Assembly (NCBI RefSeq): GCF_003314995.1
Contig: NZ_QNRH01000002.1
Coordinates: 434,001-498,000, forward strand
Direction: 5' to 3'
Length of the DNA stretch: 64,000 nt
DNA from: Pseudochrobactrum asaccharolyticum
GTDB lineage: Bacteria; Pseudomonadota; Alphaproteobacteria; Rhizobiales; Rhizobiaceae
Shown here: positions 1-10,409 of the stretch, piece after piece
Layout of the letters: each line of letters starts with the position of its first letter
How positions within the stretch are numbered: position 1 is the stretch's first letter
Notes under the pieces: model-generated
The model's database searches: none
The model's input: only the letters and a program-made list of their open reading frames with translations
Told to the model about the DNA's origin: nothing
Position numbers and translations under genes: made by a program

Positions 1-2
1 CC

Positions 3-125
3 GGTGACACAGCAGTGACCACCAGACAAATGCGGGCGCTGACACTGCCGCATTGCATTATTTCTTTCTTTTTCAACACAGTTCTGGTTGCGGCAGCGGT
101 TAATGTCGCGATGGAACTGGGCTGA
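3..125 (+). CDS. DUF1345 family membrane protein, C-terminal fragment
   Basis: The reading frame is open from the left edge of the window and ends in TGA at 123-125, giving about 40 residues. They include a VTTRQMR stretch followed by a hydrophobic helix (SFFFNTVLVAAAVNVA) and the end MELG. This pattern, a short basic loop followed by a final helix with FNTV and VN, resembles what I remember of the C-terminus of DUF1345 integral membrane proteins. The start lies outside the window. It is 19 bp upstream of fghA on the same strand and may be co-transcribed with it. The function of DUF1345 is unknown. The identification rests on a short fragment. Confidence 0.6.
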   Translation, partial: GDTAVTTRQMRALTLPHCIISFFFNTVLVAAAVNVAMELG

Positions 126-144
126 AATCTTTTAGGAGCCCCAT

Positions 145-975
145 ATGGAAACCATTTCAAAAGCCAAAGCATTTGGTGGCACGCAAGGCGTCTATCGCCA
201 TAAAAGCGATGCCTGCCAATGTGATATGACCTTTGCACTGTTTCTGCCGCCACAGGCCGAACAGGAGCCCGTGCCGGTGTTGTGGTATCTCTCCGGCCTG
301 ACCTGCACACATCAGAATGTGATGGATAAGGGCGAATATCGCCGCCTTGCTGCCGAGCTGGGCATTGCTATCCTCTGCCCGGATACGAGCCCGCGCGGTG
401 ATGATGTGCCGGACGAACCGGATAACTGGCAGTTTGGTAAAGGTGCAGGCTTCTATCTCGATGCCACAGAAGCGCCTTTTGCCCAAAATTATAAAATGTA
501 CAGCTATATCACCGAAGAACTGACCAAACTGGTGGCTCAGGAATTTCCGCTGGATATGTCCCGTCAGGCGATCACCGGTCACTCCATGGGCGGTCATGGC
601 GCGATCACCATCGCCCTGAAAAACCCTGAACGCTTCAAATCTGTTTCGGCCTTTGCACCCATTGCCCAGCCTTCCACAGCCGGATGGTCAAAGCCTGCAT
701 TTGAGAAATATCTCGGGAACGATCAGAGCTCATGGCGCGCTTATGATACAACCGCGCTGATTGAAGACGGCCACCGGATTGAGAACCTGCTAGTTGATCA
801 GGGGACTTCGGACAGTTTTCTGGATGATGGCCTGCGCCCATGGCTATTGCAGGAAGCCTGCAATAAAGCCGGTATTCCGCTGACGCTGAATATGCAGGAA
901 GGCTATGACCATTCGTATTATTTCATCTCAACCTTTATGGATGAGCATTTGCGCTGGCACGCAGCCCGCTTATGA
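145..975 (+). CDS. fghA: S-formylglutathione hydrolase
   Basis: A cytoplasmic esterase-D family serine hydrolase of 276 residues, the usual length. It hydrolyses S-formylglutathione to formate and glutathione, the second step of glutathione-dependent formaldehyde detoxification after the GSH-dependent dehydrogenase. Visible signs are the oxyanion region WYLSGLTCTHQN, the nucleophile elbow GHSMGGHG with Ser147, the DQGTSDSFL segment that carries the acid, and a C-terminal DHSYYF with His256 as the catalytic base. An AGGAG lies 7 bases before the ATG. The partner adhC is not in view. The gene is convergent with the P450 gene downstream. Confidence 0.96.
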   Translation: METISKAKAFGGTQGVYRHKSDACQCDMTFALFLPPQAEQEPVPVLWYLSGLTCTHQNVMDKGEYRRLAAELGIAILCPDTSPRGDDVPDEPDNWQFGKGAGFYLDATEAPFAQNYKMYSYITEELTKLVAQEFPLDMSRQAITGHSMGGHGAITIALKNPERFKSVSAFAPIAQPSTAGWSKPAFEKYLGNDQSSWRAYDTTALIEDGHRIENLLVDQGTSDSFLDDGLRPWLLQEACNKAGIPLTLNMQEGYDHSYYFISTFMDEHLRWHAARL

Positions 976-1012
976 TATTTCGGCTTTGACGGGCTGCATG
1001 CCCCTAATAAGT

Positions 1013-1035
1013 GCCGCGCTGAAACTCAGCGCGGC
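1013..1035. terminator. GC-rich hairpin between convergent fghA and P450 genes
   Basis: A perfect 10-bp stem (GCCGCGCTGA/TCAGCGCGGC) with a 3-nt loop overlaps the last three sense codons and stop of the P450 gene. There is no good U tract on either side, so intrinsic termination is uncertain. Its place between two convergent stop codons suggests a 3'-end role. Confidence 0.4.
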
Positions 1036-2453
1036 GTCACCTTCATCAGCAGGCCGTTTTTAGGCTGAGTGGTCAGTTTTTGTACCGGCCACGGCTTCGC
1101 ATCGCCCACCATATCAAAACGATGTTTTGACAGCAGAACCGCCAGAGCAATCACTGCCTCCTGCATGGCAAAACTGCCGCCGATACACACACGCGGCCCC
1201 GCACCGAATGGCAGATACTGAAAACGGTCGATTTTATCGCGGTTTTGCGGATGGAACCGCGCCGGAATAAAAGCCTCCGGATTGTCCCAATATTTCCGGT
1301 GCCGGTGGATTGTCCAAGGCATCACAATAACCGCTGTACCTGCCCGAATGTTAAGATCACCGAATTGGTCATCCGCAAGCGCCTCACGATTGATTGAAGG
1401 TGCAGGCGGGTAAAGCCGCATCGCTTCCTCGAAAGCAGCGCGGGTTAACGGTAGTTTTTCCAGCCATTGGTGTGGCGGTAAATCCCTGCCCTCGCCTGCC
1501 ATAAATGCATCGATTTCAGCTTCAACAATCGCGCGTTCCGATGGTGCTTGCGCCAGCAGATAGAGTGTCCAGCCAAGGGCACGGGCAGTCGTTTCATGCC
1601 CTGCACCGATAAAAGTAATCAGATTATCCTCAATCTCGTCGCGCGACAGACCATCCGGCTTGTCCGGTGAGGTTTCTGCTTGCAATAGCAGCGTCAGAAA
1701 ATCATTCGGCACCCTCTCGCCGCGATCCATCCGGTCTTTGCGCAGCTGAATGGTCTGCGCAACTATCGAGCGGAAAAAGCCGAGTGAGCGACGACCACGC
1801 AATTGTGTCAGGCGTGGCAGCCAATCCGGCGCGCCAAGCAGATCAAACGGATCGACCCGTCCCATGGTTTCAAACAGGCGGTCTGTCTGGCGGGCGAACT
1901 CCTTCGGATCACCAGCAATCTCGCCGGAGAACAAGGTCTCCGCCAGAATATCATAGGTCAGCAGGGTCATATCCCGCGACACATCCGTCACAGTTCCGGC
2001 AATCTGATAGCGCGTGGTAAAATCCTGTGCGCTTCTCAGCATAGCATCGGCAAAACCGTGAATATGACGTGGCGTGAAAACCGGCGCTATCGCTTTGCGC
2101 GAACGCCGCCATGTGATGCCTTCAGCCGTCAGCAAACCATCACGCAGGATCGGGCGTAACACACGCTGCCGGACAGTTCCCATCGGATAATTTTGCGGAT
2201 TCTCAACCAGAACATGGCGGATCAGTGCCGGATCATTGGCAATAATCGTGCGCATCCCGATCCAATTTACCTCAACCCACGGCTCATTGTAGGACGGCTC
2301 GCCCCAAAGCTCTAAAGGATTGCGATAGACAACCCGCATCAGCTCCAGCCGTCCGACCGGATTTTTACGCGGAACCGGTGCAGGCGGTACAAATGGTTGG
2401 CCTGCCGGATTTGCACCGCCATTGGAAAATGAATTTACTGTCAATTCAGTCAT
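1026..2453 (-). CDS. cytochrome P450
   Basis: A soluble bacterial P450 monooxygenase of 475 residues. The I-helix oxygen-activation motif AGHETTAR, the K-helix EEAMRLYP (ExxR) and the heme-binding loop FGAGPRVCIGG with Cys423 as axial thiolate are all intact. The N-terminus is proline-rich with no membrane anchor. The ATG is preceded by AAGGA at 8 bases. No ferredoxin or ferredoxin reductase gene is adjacent, so redox partners must come from elsewhere. It is transcribed divergently from the copper-oxidase pair, but nothing ties them functionally. The substrate cannot be read from the sequence; fatty acid or terpenoid-like hydroxylation would be guesses. Confidence 0.93.
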   Translation of the reverse strand: MTELTVNSFSNGGANPAGQPFVPPAPVPRKNPVGRLELMRVVYRNPLELWGEPSYNEPWVEVNWIGMRTIIANDPALIRHVLVENPQNYPMGTVRQRVLRPILRDGLLTAEGITWRRSRKAIAPVFTPRHIHGFADAMLRSAQDFTTRYQIAGTVTDVSRDMTLLTYDILAETLFSGEIAGDPKEFARQTDRLFETMGRVDPFDLLGAPDWLPRLTQLRGRRSLGFFRSIVAQTIQLRKDRMDRGERVPNDFLTLLLQAETSPDKPDGLSRDEIEDNLITFIGAGHETTARALGWTLYLLAQAPSERAIVEAEIDAFMAGEGRDLPPHQWLEKLPLTRAAFEEAMRLYPPAPSINREALADDQFGDLNIRAGTAVIVMPWTIHRHRKYWDNPEAFIPARFHPQNRDKIDRFQYLPFGAGPRVCIGGSFAMQEAVIALAVLLSKHRFDMVGDAKPWPVQKLTTQPKNGLLMKVTPR

Positions 2454-2652
2454 GATGCCATCCTTAAAAAATGCTTCATCATGCTGTTCTGGTATCAGTC
2501 CTGTACCCCCAAATAGTACCGGAAACAGCGATTACCCAAAAAGATATAAGAAACATAATAAGGCAAAACAGCGACTTGTTAAATTTCGCCGTAATTCTCT
2601 GATAGAAAACTTCTCTGACTGGGCTGGCTATAACTCATCTGCCTGCTTATAT

Positions 2653-3078
2653 ATGTTGAAATTCAAAAGAAAACGAAAGCTGTCACCTGTGTCATCCGCA
2701 ATTAACATCATCAGGCTGCCTTATCGGCTTATGCTGTTTTTGCTTGCATTTATGATGTTACAGTTCTGCGCTTTCCAGATGTCTGCACAAGCCTATACGT
2801 TTCCGGTTACTCCGATAAACGAGGCGACGACCACTCATTCAACAGCACATAAAACCACGGAACACGGGCAATCCCATAAGGATATGCCCTCCGACCAGCA
2901 TCACAGCAAAAAAGGCATGGCCTGTTCGGTCAGCGGTTGTGTTGTGCCGGTGCCGGTGCCGCCTGTAATGACACAGCTCGATCTTATACCGCGCGTTCTG
3001 ACCGTGCCCTATATGCAGGCCCTGCATGGTCTGCCGCCTGCTCTTTCCGATCGCCCTCCGATCTCTGTTTTTGCCTGA
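2653..3078 (+). CDS. small exported His/Cys-containing protein upstream of multicopper oxidase (CopL-like in position)
   Basis: About 141 residues from ATG 2653, or 115 from ATG 2731. Neither start has a clear ribosome binding site, so the start is unsettled. A strongly hydrophobic segment (MLFLLAFMMLQFCAF) ending in SAQA-Y looks like a signal peptide or anchor. The mature part has a His-rich stretch (HSTAHKTTEHGQSHKDM, then DQHHSKK), then a GMACSVSGC pair of cysteines and a proline-valine run. This resembles the short metal-binding proteins that precede copA in copper-resistance operons, such as CopL. I claim similarity of position and composition only, not homology. The multicopper oxidase starts 72 bp downstream on the same strand, so an operon is likely. 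A TATAAC -10-like box lies at 2627-2632. Confidence 0.55.
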   Translation: MLKFKRKRKLSPVSSAINIIRLPYRLMLFLLAFMMLQFCAFQMSAQAYTFPVTPINEATTTHSTAHKTTEHGQSHKDMPSDQHHSKKGMACSVSGCVVPVPVPPVMTQLDLIPRVLTVPYMQALHGLPPALSDRPPISVFA

Positions 3079-3150
3079 AAATCACATTTCCTGACGCACA
3101 AATCATTCGTGCGGAGGACAGCTATTTTCTGACATAAACGGAGTATTCCG

Positions 3151-4857
3151 ATGAAAATCATCAATCGTCGTCAAGCTTTAATGTTCGGCCTCGGCGGCCT
3201 GTCTGCTGTTGCGTTGCCAGCTTTGCATCTCAATCGCGCCAGTGCACAAGGTGCACATGACATGCACAATATGACACCTGCCGCAGCCAATAAGGCTACA
3301 GGTGTGAAACTGCCTCATCCTGCCCTTTTACAGCCGGATAATAACGGTCTAGTTAAGCTGAAGATCGCTAAAGGCCGTCATAGTTTTCAGGCAGGCAGCA
3401 GCGCCGCATCCTCCGGTATTAACGGCAATTATTTCGGGCCGGTTGTACGCCTGCAGAATACATCGCATGTGCGTTTTGCCATTGAAAATGCCATGGATGA
3501 AGTCACCACTTTGCATTGGCACGGGCTGATGATCCCGTCTGATATGGATGGTGGCCCGCATAATGTGATTAATGCGGGCGCTGTATGGCAGCCGGAATTT
3601 GACATCAACCAGCCAGCATCATTTAACTGGTTCCATCCGCATACCCATATGGAAACTGCCCGTCAGGCGCATATGGGGGCAGCCGGTCTGTTGCATGTCA
3701 GTGATGGCGGCGACCGCGAGCGCGGTCTGCCGGACACATTCGGTTCCGACGATCTGTTCCTCGCTTTTCAGGATCGTCGCGTCATTGACGGTGACAATGT
3801 CTATGCACCGGACTTTATGGATCTGATGCATGGTTTCCGCGGCCAATATCTGACTGTGAACGGTGCCATTGCACCAATTGCAACAGTGCCGCAGAGCATT
3901 GTGCGCCTGCGCCTGCTTAATGCTTCCAATTCGCGTAATTATCATTTCCATTTCAGCGATGGCCGGATGATGCACGCAATTGCCTCGGATGGCGGCTTCC
4001 TCGCCAAACCTGTAGCCGTGGATATTCTAACCATTGCACCGGGGGAACGGTACGAAGTGCTGGTCGATTTTTCCAATGGTATGGCAGCAGACTTTACCAG
4101 CTTGCCTGATGACGGCTCCGGCAGAACACCGAAACTGAGTGATGCACAAAACCTTGAGCATCTGATGCGTTTTGAGGTGAGCGATGGTCTGAAAGCCGAT
4201 GTGATGAAACTTATTTCCGCATTGGAAGAACCGGCTGCTGCCGATCCGGCCAAGTCCGTCAAAACCCGTTCTTTCATCTTTGATGAAAACATGGCCGGCA
4301 ATATGGCCATGATGCGCAAGAAAATGATGGGCGGCGAAAGTTCCCCTATGGGACAGATGGACCATAGCAAAATGGATCACAGCCAGATGGGGAAGATGCA
4401 AATGCCCCAACCATCTAAAATGCAGGAAATGATGCCAAGTACTATGAATGGAGAGATGGATCATGGCGAACATTCGGCACGCACAGCTGACCAGATGGGG
4501 CCATCGCTGACAGCTGCCACCTCCGGCATTACCATGTCGATTGCCGACAAGCCTTTCGACATGAGCCGCGTGGATGTGGAAGCCAAACTCGGTTCTATGG
4601 AAGTCTGGAAACTGAAGGCCGTTGAAATGGGGCATCCGTTCCATATTCACGGTGCGAATTTCCGTGTGCTCTCCAAGAACGGTCAGGAAGCACCGGATTA
4701 TCAGCAGGGATGGAAAGATACTGTGCTGGTCGACGGAGAGGCCGAACTGCTGGTTCACTTCAAAGCAGAAGGCAAACGCTCACATCCGTTCATGTTCCAC
4801 TGCCATGTGCTGGAGCATGAAGATGTCGGCATGATGGGACAGTTTGTGACTGTCTGA
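3151..4857 (+). CDS. multicopper oxidase, CueO/CopA type, Tat-exported
   Basis: A 568-residue periplasmic copper oxidase that probably oxidises Cu(I) to the less toxic Cu(II). The N-terminus NRRQALMFGLGG followed by ALPALHLNRASAQG is a twin-arginine signal, as expected for an enzyme exported folded. All four copper motifs are intact: HWH (His122, His124), HPHTH (His162-His166), HPFHIHG (His495, 498, 500) and HCHVLEHEDVGMM (His550, Cys551, His552, His556, axial Met561). An insert at about residues 385-450 is very rich in Met and His (MMRKKMM, MDHSKMDHSQM repeats), comparable to the methionine-rich copper-capturing lid of E. coli CueO. It follows the small His-rich exported protein. Brucella BmcO is the nearest function I know. 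A laccase-like substrate range is possible. Confidence 0.9.
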   Translation: MKIINRRQALMFGLGGLSAVALPALHLNRASAQGAHDMHNMTPAAANKATGVKLPHPALLQPDNNGLVKLKIAKGRHSFQAGSSAASSGINGNYFGPVVRLQNTSHVRFAIENAMDEVTTLHWHGLMIPSDMDGGPHNVINAGAVWQPEFDINQPASFNWFHPHTHMETARQAHMGAAGLLHVSDGGDRERGLPDTFGSDDLFLAFQDRRVIDGDNVYAPDFMDLMHGFRGQYLTVNGAIAPIATVPQSIVRLRLLNASNSRNYHFHFSDGRMMHAIASDGGFLAKPVAVDILTIAPGERYEVLVDFSNGMAADFTSLPDDGSGRTPKLSDAQNLEHLMRFEVSDGLKADVMKLISALEEPAAADPAKSVKTRSFIFDENMAGNMAMMRKKMMGGESSPMGQMDHSKMDHSQMGKMQMPQPSKMQEMMPSTMNGEMDHGEHSARTADQMGPSLTAATSGITMSIADKPFDMSRVDVEAKLGSMEVWKLKAVEMGHPFHIHGANFRVLSKNGQEAPDYQQGWKDTVLVDGEAELLVHFKAEGKRSHPFMFHCHVLEHEDVGMMGQFVTV

Positions 4858-4883
4858 TGAGCCTTATCAACAGTGAATGAAGC

Positions 4884-4939
4884 GATCCGCGCCCGTGGCA
4901 GACAGGCACTTCTCCAGTCTTCTGTCACAGGTGCGGATT
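4884..4939. repeat. long imperfect inverted repeat downstream of multicopper oxidase
   Basis: Two 19-base arms (4884-4902 and 4921-4939) around an 18-nt loop differ from perfect complementarity at four positions, all transitions. Read as plus-strand RNA, three are G-U pairs and one is a C-A mismatch. It starts 26 bp after the oxidase stop codon. No U tract follows, so it may be a 3'-end stabilising structure rather than a simple terminator. Confidence 0.45.
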
Positions 4940-4983
4940 ATTGCACAAAAGCTGGTAATTATGCCGATTTTTCGCGGTAAAAT

Positions 4984-5012
4984 TTGGTAAATCGGCGCTC
5001 AGCGACTATATT
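4984..5012 (+). promoter_or_regulatory. candidate gyrB promoter
   Basis: TTGGTA (4984-4989), a 17-bp spacer and TATATT (5007-5012) fit a housekeeping-sigma promoter. The predicted start site would leave a leader of about 120 nt before gyrB. Assigned by pattern only. Confidence 0.45.
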
Positions 5013-5124
5013 AAACTTACTATTTCAGCCTGATTCGTTTCAGTACTTTCCGGCTTTGCCGCGTGCAGAATCTGTAATCAGCCCAAATCTTTACCGGACG
5101 GCATATGCCTGACGGCAACGCTAA

Positions 5125-7608
<2,484 letters not shown>

Positions 7609-7627
7609 TCACTAATAAAATCCGTTT

Positions 7628-7659
7628 AAAAGCCGCTTCAAAATTGAAGCGGCTTTTTT
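7628..7659 (+). terminator. rho-independent terminator of gyrB
   Basis: A 13-bp perfect stem (AAAAGCCGCTTCA/TGAAGCGGCTTTT) with a 4-nt loop is followed by a T run, 20 bp after the gyrB stop. Confidence 0.92.
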
Positions 7660-7670
7660 ATTTCACGATA

Positions 7671-7777
7671 TTAGAGCGCCGTGTGCCAGACTTGGCACAC
7701 AAAGGTCGCTCTAACATTTTAAAATGAGAGCATAATTTTTCCTTAAACTGATTTAAGTTTAGGGAATTGTGCTCTAA
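7671..7777 (-). repeat. 107-bp TAGAGC-bounded dispersed element, copy A (overlaps btuD 3' end)
   Basis: Read on the minus strand it begins TTAGAGC and ends GCTCTAA. It contains two palindromic halves: GAGCA...TGCTC (7728-7774) with a nested CCTAAAC/GTTTAAGG stem, and TTAGAGCG...CGCTCTAA (7671-7714) with a nested perfect GTGTGCCA/TGGCACAC stem. Architecture and length match copies at 21557-21663 and 56316-56420. The element supplies the last 11 codons and the stop of btuD. It may also act as the 3' end of the B12 operon transcript. Confidence 0.75.
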
Positions 7778-8534
7778 CCGGCTGGATAATCAGCCCGTCA
7801 GCAGTTTCTGCACGATAGACATCGACGCCATAGAGATCACGGATAACCTCATCGTGCAAAATCTCTGCAGGCTTGCCATCCGCAACCAGGCCGCCGTCTT
7901 TCACCAAAAGCAATCGTGTGCACCAGCGTGCCGCTAACCCCAGATCATGCAACGTGCAGATAATACTGCGACCACTCTCTGCCAGATCGCGGAATATCTG
8001 CATCAGACTAAGTTGGTGTGACGGATCAAGTCCGGCCACCGGCTCGTCAGCCAGCATCAAGGGTGTGCCTTGCGCAAGTGCGCGGGCAATCAGAACCCGC
8101 GCCTGCTCACCGCCGGACAACTCCCGTGCCGGTTTATCGCGCAGATGCCCGATTTCCAGCGCATTGATAGCCTCTTCCACTAATTGCTGATCCTGCAAGC
8201 TTAGGCCGGAAAAATGTGACAATCGGGCAAGCCTTCCCAACTGCACAACGGCTTCAACCCGCATATTCCAGCTGATCTCACGATCCTGCGCAATATAGGA
8301 CAGGATCTGCGCACGCCGGATATTTTTAAGCTGCGCACTCTCTTGCCCGTTTAAAGTGACAGACCCCTGATACGGCAACTGCGCAAGGATAGCGCGTAAT
8401 AATGTGGACTTGCCCGCCCCGTTAGGGCCGATCAATCCAACAAACTCACCTTCTCCGACAGCAAAAGAAATGTCATCCACAACCATGCGTTTTTGATGGG
8501 ACACTGAGAGATTTTCTACGCGCAACAGGCTCAA
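7743..8534 (-). CDS. btuD: cobalamin ABC transporter ATP-binding protein
   Basis: A 263-residue FecE/BtuD-type ATPase. It has Walker A GPNGAGKST (residues about 36-44), a Q-loop near YIAQDRE, signature LSGGEQ, Walker B LMLADEP and the switch region TLHDLGLA. It powers the BtuC permease for B12 import across the inner membrane. It probably starts at TTG 8534, which overlaps the btuC stop in a TTGA arrangement, implying translational coupling. The terminal VRAQFPKLKSV and the stop codon lie inside a dispersed 107-bp repeat, so the native C-terminus has probably been replaced. B12 rather than heme or siderophore is inferred from the riboswitch heading the operon. Confidence 0.88.
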   Translation of the reverse strand: MSLLRVENLSVSHQKRMVVDDISFAVGEGEFVGLIGPNGAGKSTLLRAILAQLPYQGSVTLNGQESAQLKNIRRAQILSYIAQDREISWNMRVEAVVQLGRLARLSHFSGLSLQDQQLVEEAINALEIGHLRDKPARELSGGEQARVLIARALAQGTPLMLADEPVAGLDPSHQLSLMQIFRDLAESGRSIICTLHDLGLAARWCTRLLLVKDGGLVADGKPAEILHDEVIRDLYGVDVYRAETADGLIIQPVRAQFPKLKSV

Positions 8535-9538
8535 ATTTTTGCTCCTTTACGCAATTTCCAGACCAGATGCAGAAAGAAAGGCGCACCGATCAATGCTGTG
8601 AGCACGCCGAGTTTCAGATCTTTCTCCGGCAATATAAGTCGTACAAAAATATCTGCTGCCAGTAACATCACTGCACCGCCCAGAGCCGAGGCCGGCAACA
8701 AATGTGACGGCCGAGAACCGGTTAATGGGCGCAATACATGCGGCACCACCAGCCCGATAAAACCGATGCTACCGGCCACAGCCGTTGCAGCACCAACACT
8801 CACCGCCGTGCCTGCAACGACAAGAAACTGCACTTTACGCAGATCGACACCCATGCTCGCTGCGGTCTCCTGCCCCAATGTCAATGCGTCGAGAGAACGA
8901 CCTGAAAGCAGCAACATCGCCCAGCCCAGACACATAAACGGCAACACCAGCCAGACATGCATCATGGAACGGTCATTTAGCGAACCAAGCATCCAGAAAA
9001 CAATTTCCATCAGCGCAAAAGGGTTAGGAGCAAGGCTCAACGCCAAGGATGTCAGCGCACCGGAAAAAGCCGAGACCGCAACACCGGCGAGAATGACCGT
9101 GATCGTAGAGCCGCTGCGGCCTGCCAGAAACTGCACCAAAATGACGGCGACAAAAGCAAAACCCAAAGCCATCAGCGGGAGGCTCAAAGGAAACAGCAAA
9201 GACAGGCCGCTATATAGCGCCAGAACTGCACCAAGCGATGCGGAGGAACTGACACCGAGTAATCCGGGTTCAGCCAATGGATTGCGCAAATAGCCCTGCA
9301 AAGCCGCACCGGACAAGCCCAGTGTCAGCCCGATCATTAAACCCAGCAAGGCACGGGGAAGTCGCAATTGCTGCATAATCAGCACTGTATCGCTATCCCC
9401 CGCTCCGAACAGGCCGGACAACCCTTGCATAAGACTGATGGAAGACGGGCCGGTCAGCAATGAGATCGCAAACAGGGCGATTAGTATCACGCCGAGCGCA
9501 AGCAACAGACCATAGTAGCGCCGGTTCTGGTCCATCAT
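8531..9538 (-). CDS. btuC: cobalamin ABC transporter permease
   Basis: A 335-residue FecCD/BtuC family integral membrane permease with about ten hydrophobic helices. Family signatures include GLTLGLSGAALQGYLRNPLAEPGLLGVSSSA near the N-terminus and GSIGFIGLVVPHVLRPLTG in the second half, which contacts the ATPase. I place the start at ATG 9538, giving MMDQNRRYYG. It overlaps the btuF stop codon by one base (TGATG), a coupling arrangement, and an upstream extension would run into the btuF coding region. It forms the BtuCD importer with btuD directly downstream. Confidence 0.9.
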   Translation of the reverse strand: MMDQNRRYYGLLLALGVILIALFAISLLTGPSSISLMQGLSGLFGAGDSDTVLIMQQLRLPRALLGLMIGLTLGLSGAALQGYLRNPLAEPGLLGVSSSASLGAVLALYSGLSLLFPLSLPLMALGFAFVAVILVQFLAGRSGSTITVILAGVAVSAFSGALTSLALSLAPNPFALMEIVFWMLGSLNDRSMMHVWLVLPFMCLGWAMLLLSGRSLDALTLGQETAASMGVDLRKVQFLVVAGTAVSVGAATAVAGSIGFIGLVVPHVLRPLTGSRPSHLLPASALGGAVMLLAADIFVRLILPEKDLKLGVLTALIGAPFFLHLVWKLRKGAKI

Positions 9539-10407
9539 CACTCTCCGCTTTCCTGTCGGGCACGCTGCAAAATTCTCACTGCTTCCAGCGTATAGATTGA
9601 GCCGCAAGACCAGTAGCGTCCCGGCACGGCAACATGCTGTGTTTTACGCCCCTGTTCACTGACCAGCGCCTGCATAACCGGATGCCGGTAATTCTGATAG
9701 GCCAATGCCGGCTTCTCATAAAATTCAGGCTCAATAATCATATCCGGCTTTAAACGGATGAGATCTTCCAGTGTCACCCGCCCTGCCGCCAGCCTGCTAT
9801 CTCTCGCTGCCAGATTGATGATACCAAGCTGTTTCATAATTTCATCCGCCAATGTCCCCGCACCCGATGTATAGCCATTCGGTTCATAGAGAAGTGCGGT
9901 TACCGGCTGCGCTGTTTTCTTAGCTGCACCAATTGTCCGGTTGATCTCGCCAATCTGCATTTCAGCTTTCTGCTGCTGCCCCAGTGCCTGCCCCATTTGC
10001 GTAATCTGCTGAGCAATATCCGCAAAATTCTGCGCATAGCCGAAACGCTCAACCGCTATCCCCGCTTGTTCCAAAGCGGCAAGAATATGCGGAGCTGTAT
10101 AGACTGATGCCAGTACCAAATCAGGTTTCAGCGATAAAATTTCCTCAAGTCCGGAGCGGTTCAGATGATAGTTTTTGGCAGCTTCCGCAACCGGTGAAGA
10201 AACCGGATCGGCAGCGATATGACTGACAGAGATCAGCTGAGACGGCTCAGTCAGCGACAGCGCCAGAATATCCGTACAAAGGTTCAGCGAGACCACCCGT
10301 TTGGGCATTGCCTGCGCCTGTAGCATACCTAAACAGAAGCACAAAAGGCAGACCGCAAAAACGGCCTGCCTTTTAATGAAACTGCTAAAGGCGCTGAAAC
10401 CCGCCAT
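9538..10407 (-). CDS. btuF: periplasmic cobalamin-binding protein
   Basis: A 289-residue class III periplasmic binding protein. A signal peptide (KRQAVFAVCLLCFCLGMLQAQA) is followed by KRVVSLNLCTDILAL, the usual start of the BtuF/FhuD fold, then LKPDLVLAS and LKPDMIIEP, typical of the two lobes. It captures B12 in the periplasm and delivers it to BtuCD. The ATG lies 2 bp after the btuB stop. The fold is shared with heme and siderophore binders; B12 specificity comes from the riboswitch and the TonB receptor in the same operon. Confidence 0.87.
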   Translation of the reverse strand: MAGFSAFSSFIKRQAVFAVCLLCFCLGMLQAQAMPKRVVSLNLCTDILALSLTEPSQLISVSHIAADPVSSPVAEAAKNYHLNRSGLEEILSLKPDLVLASVYTAPHILAALEQAGIAVERFGYAQNFADIAQQITQMGQALGQQQKAEMQIGEINRTIGAAKKTAQPVTALLYEPNGYTSGAGTLADEIMKQLGIINLAARDSRLAAGRVTLEDLIRLKPDMIIEPEFYEKPALAYQNYRHPVMQALVSEQGRKTQHVAVPGRYWSCGSIYTLEAVRILQRARQESGE

Positions 10408-10409
10408 GC

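Noticed and set aside
4027-4758. 243-codon minus-strand His-rich frame within the multicopper oxidase
   Set aside because: The His richness is the complement of Met (ATG/CAT) codons in the oxidase's Met-rich insert.
7743-10407. Heme or ferric siderophore importer for the btuF-btuC-btuD genes
   Set aside because: The proteins alone would allow it, but a clear cobalamin riboswitch heads the operon.
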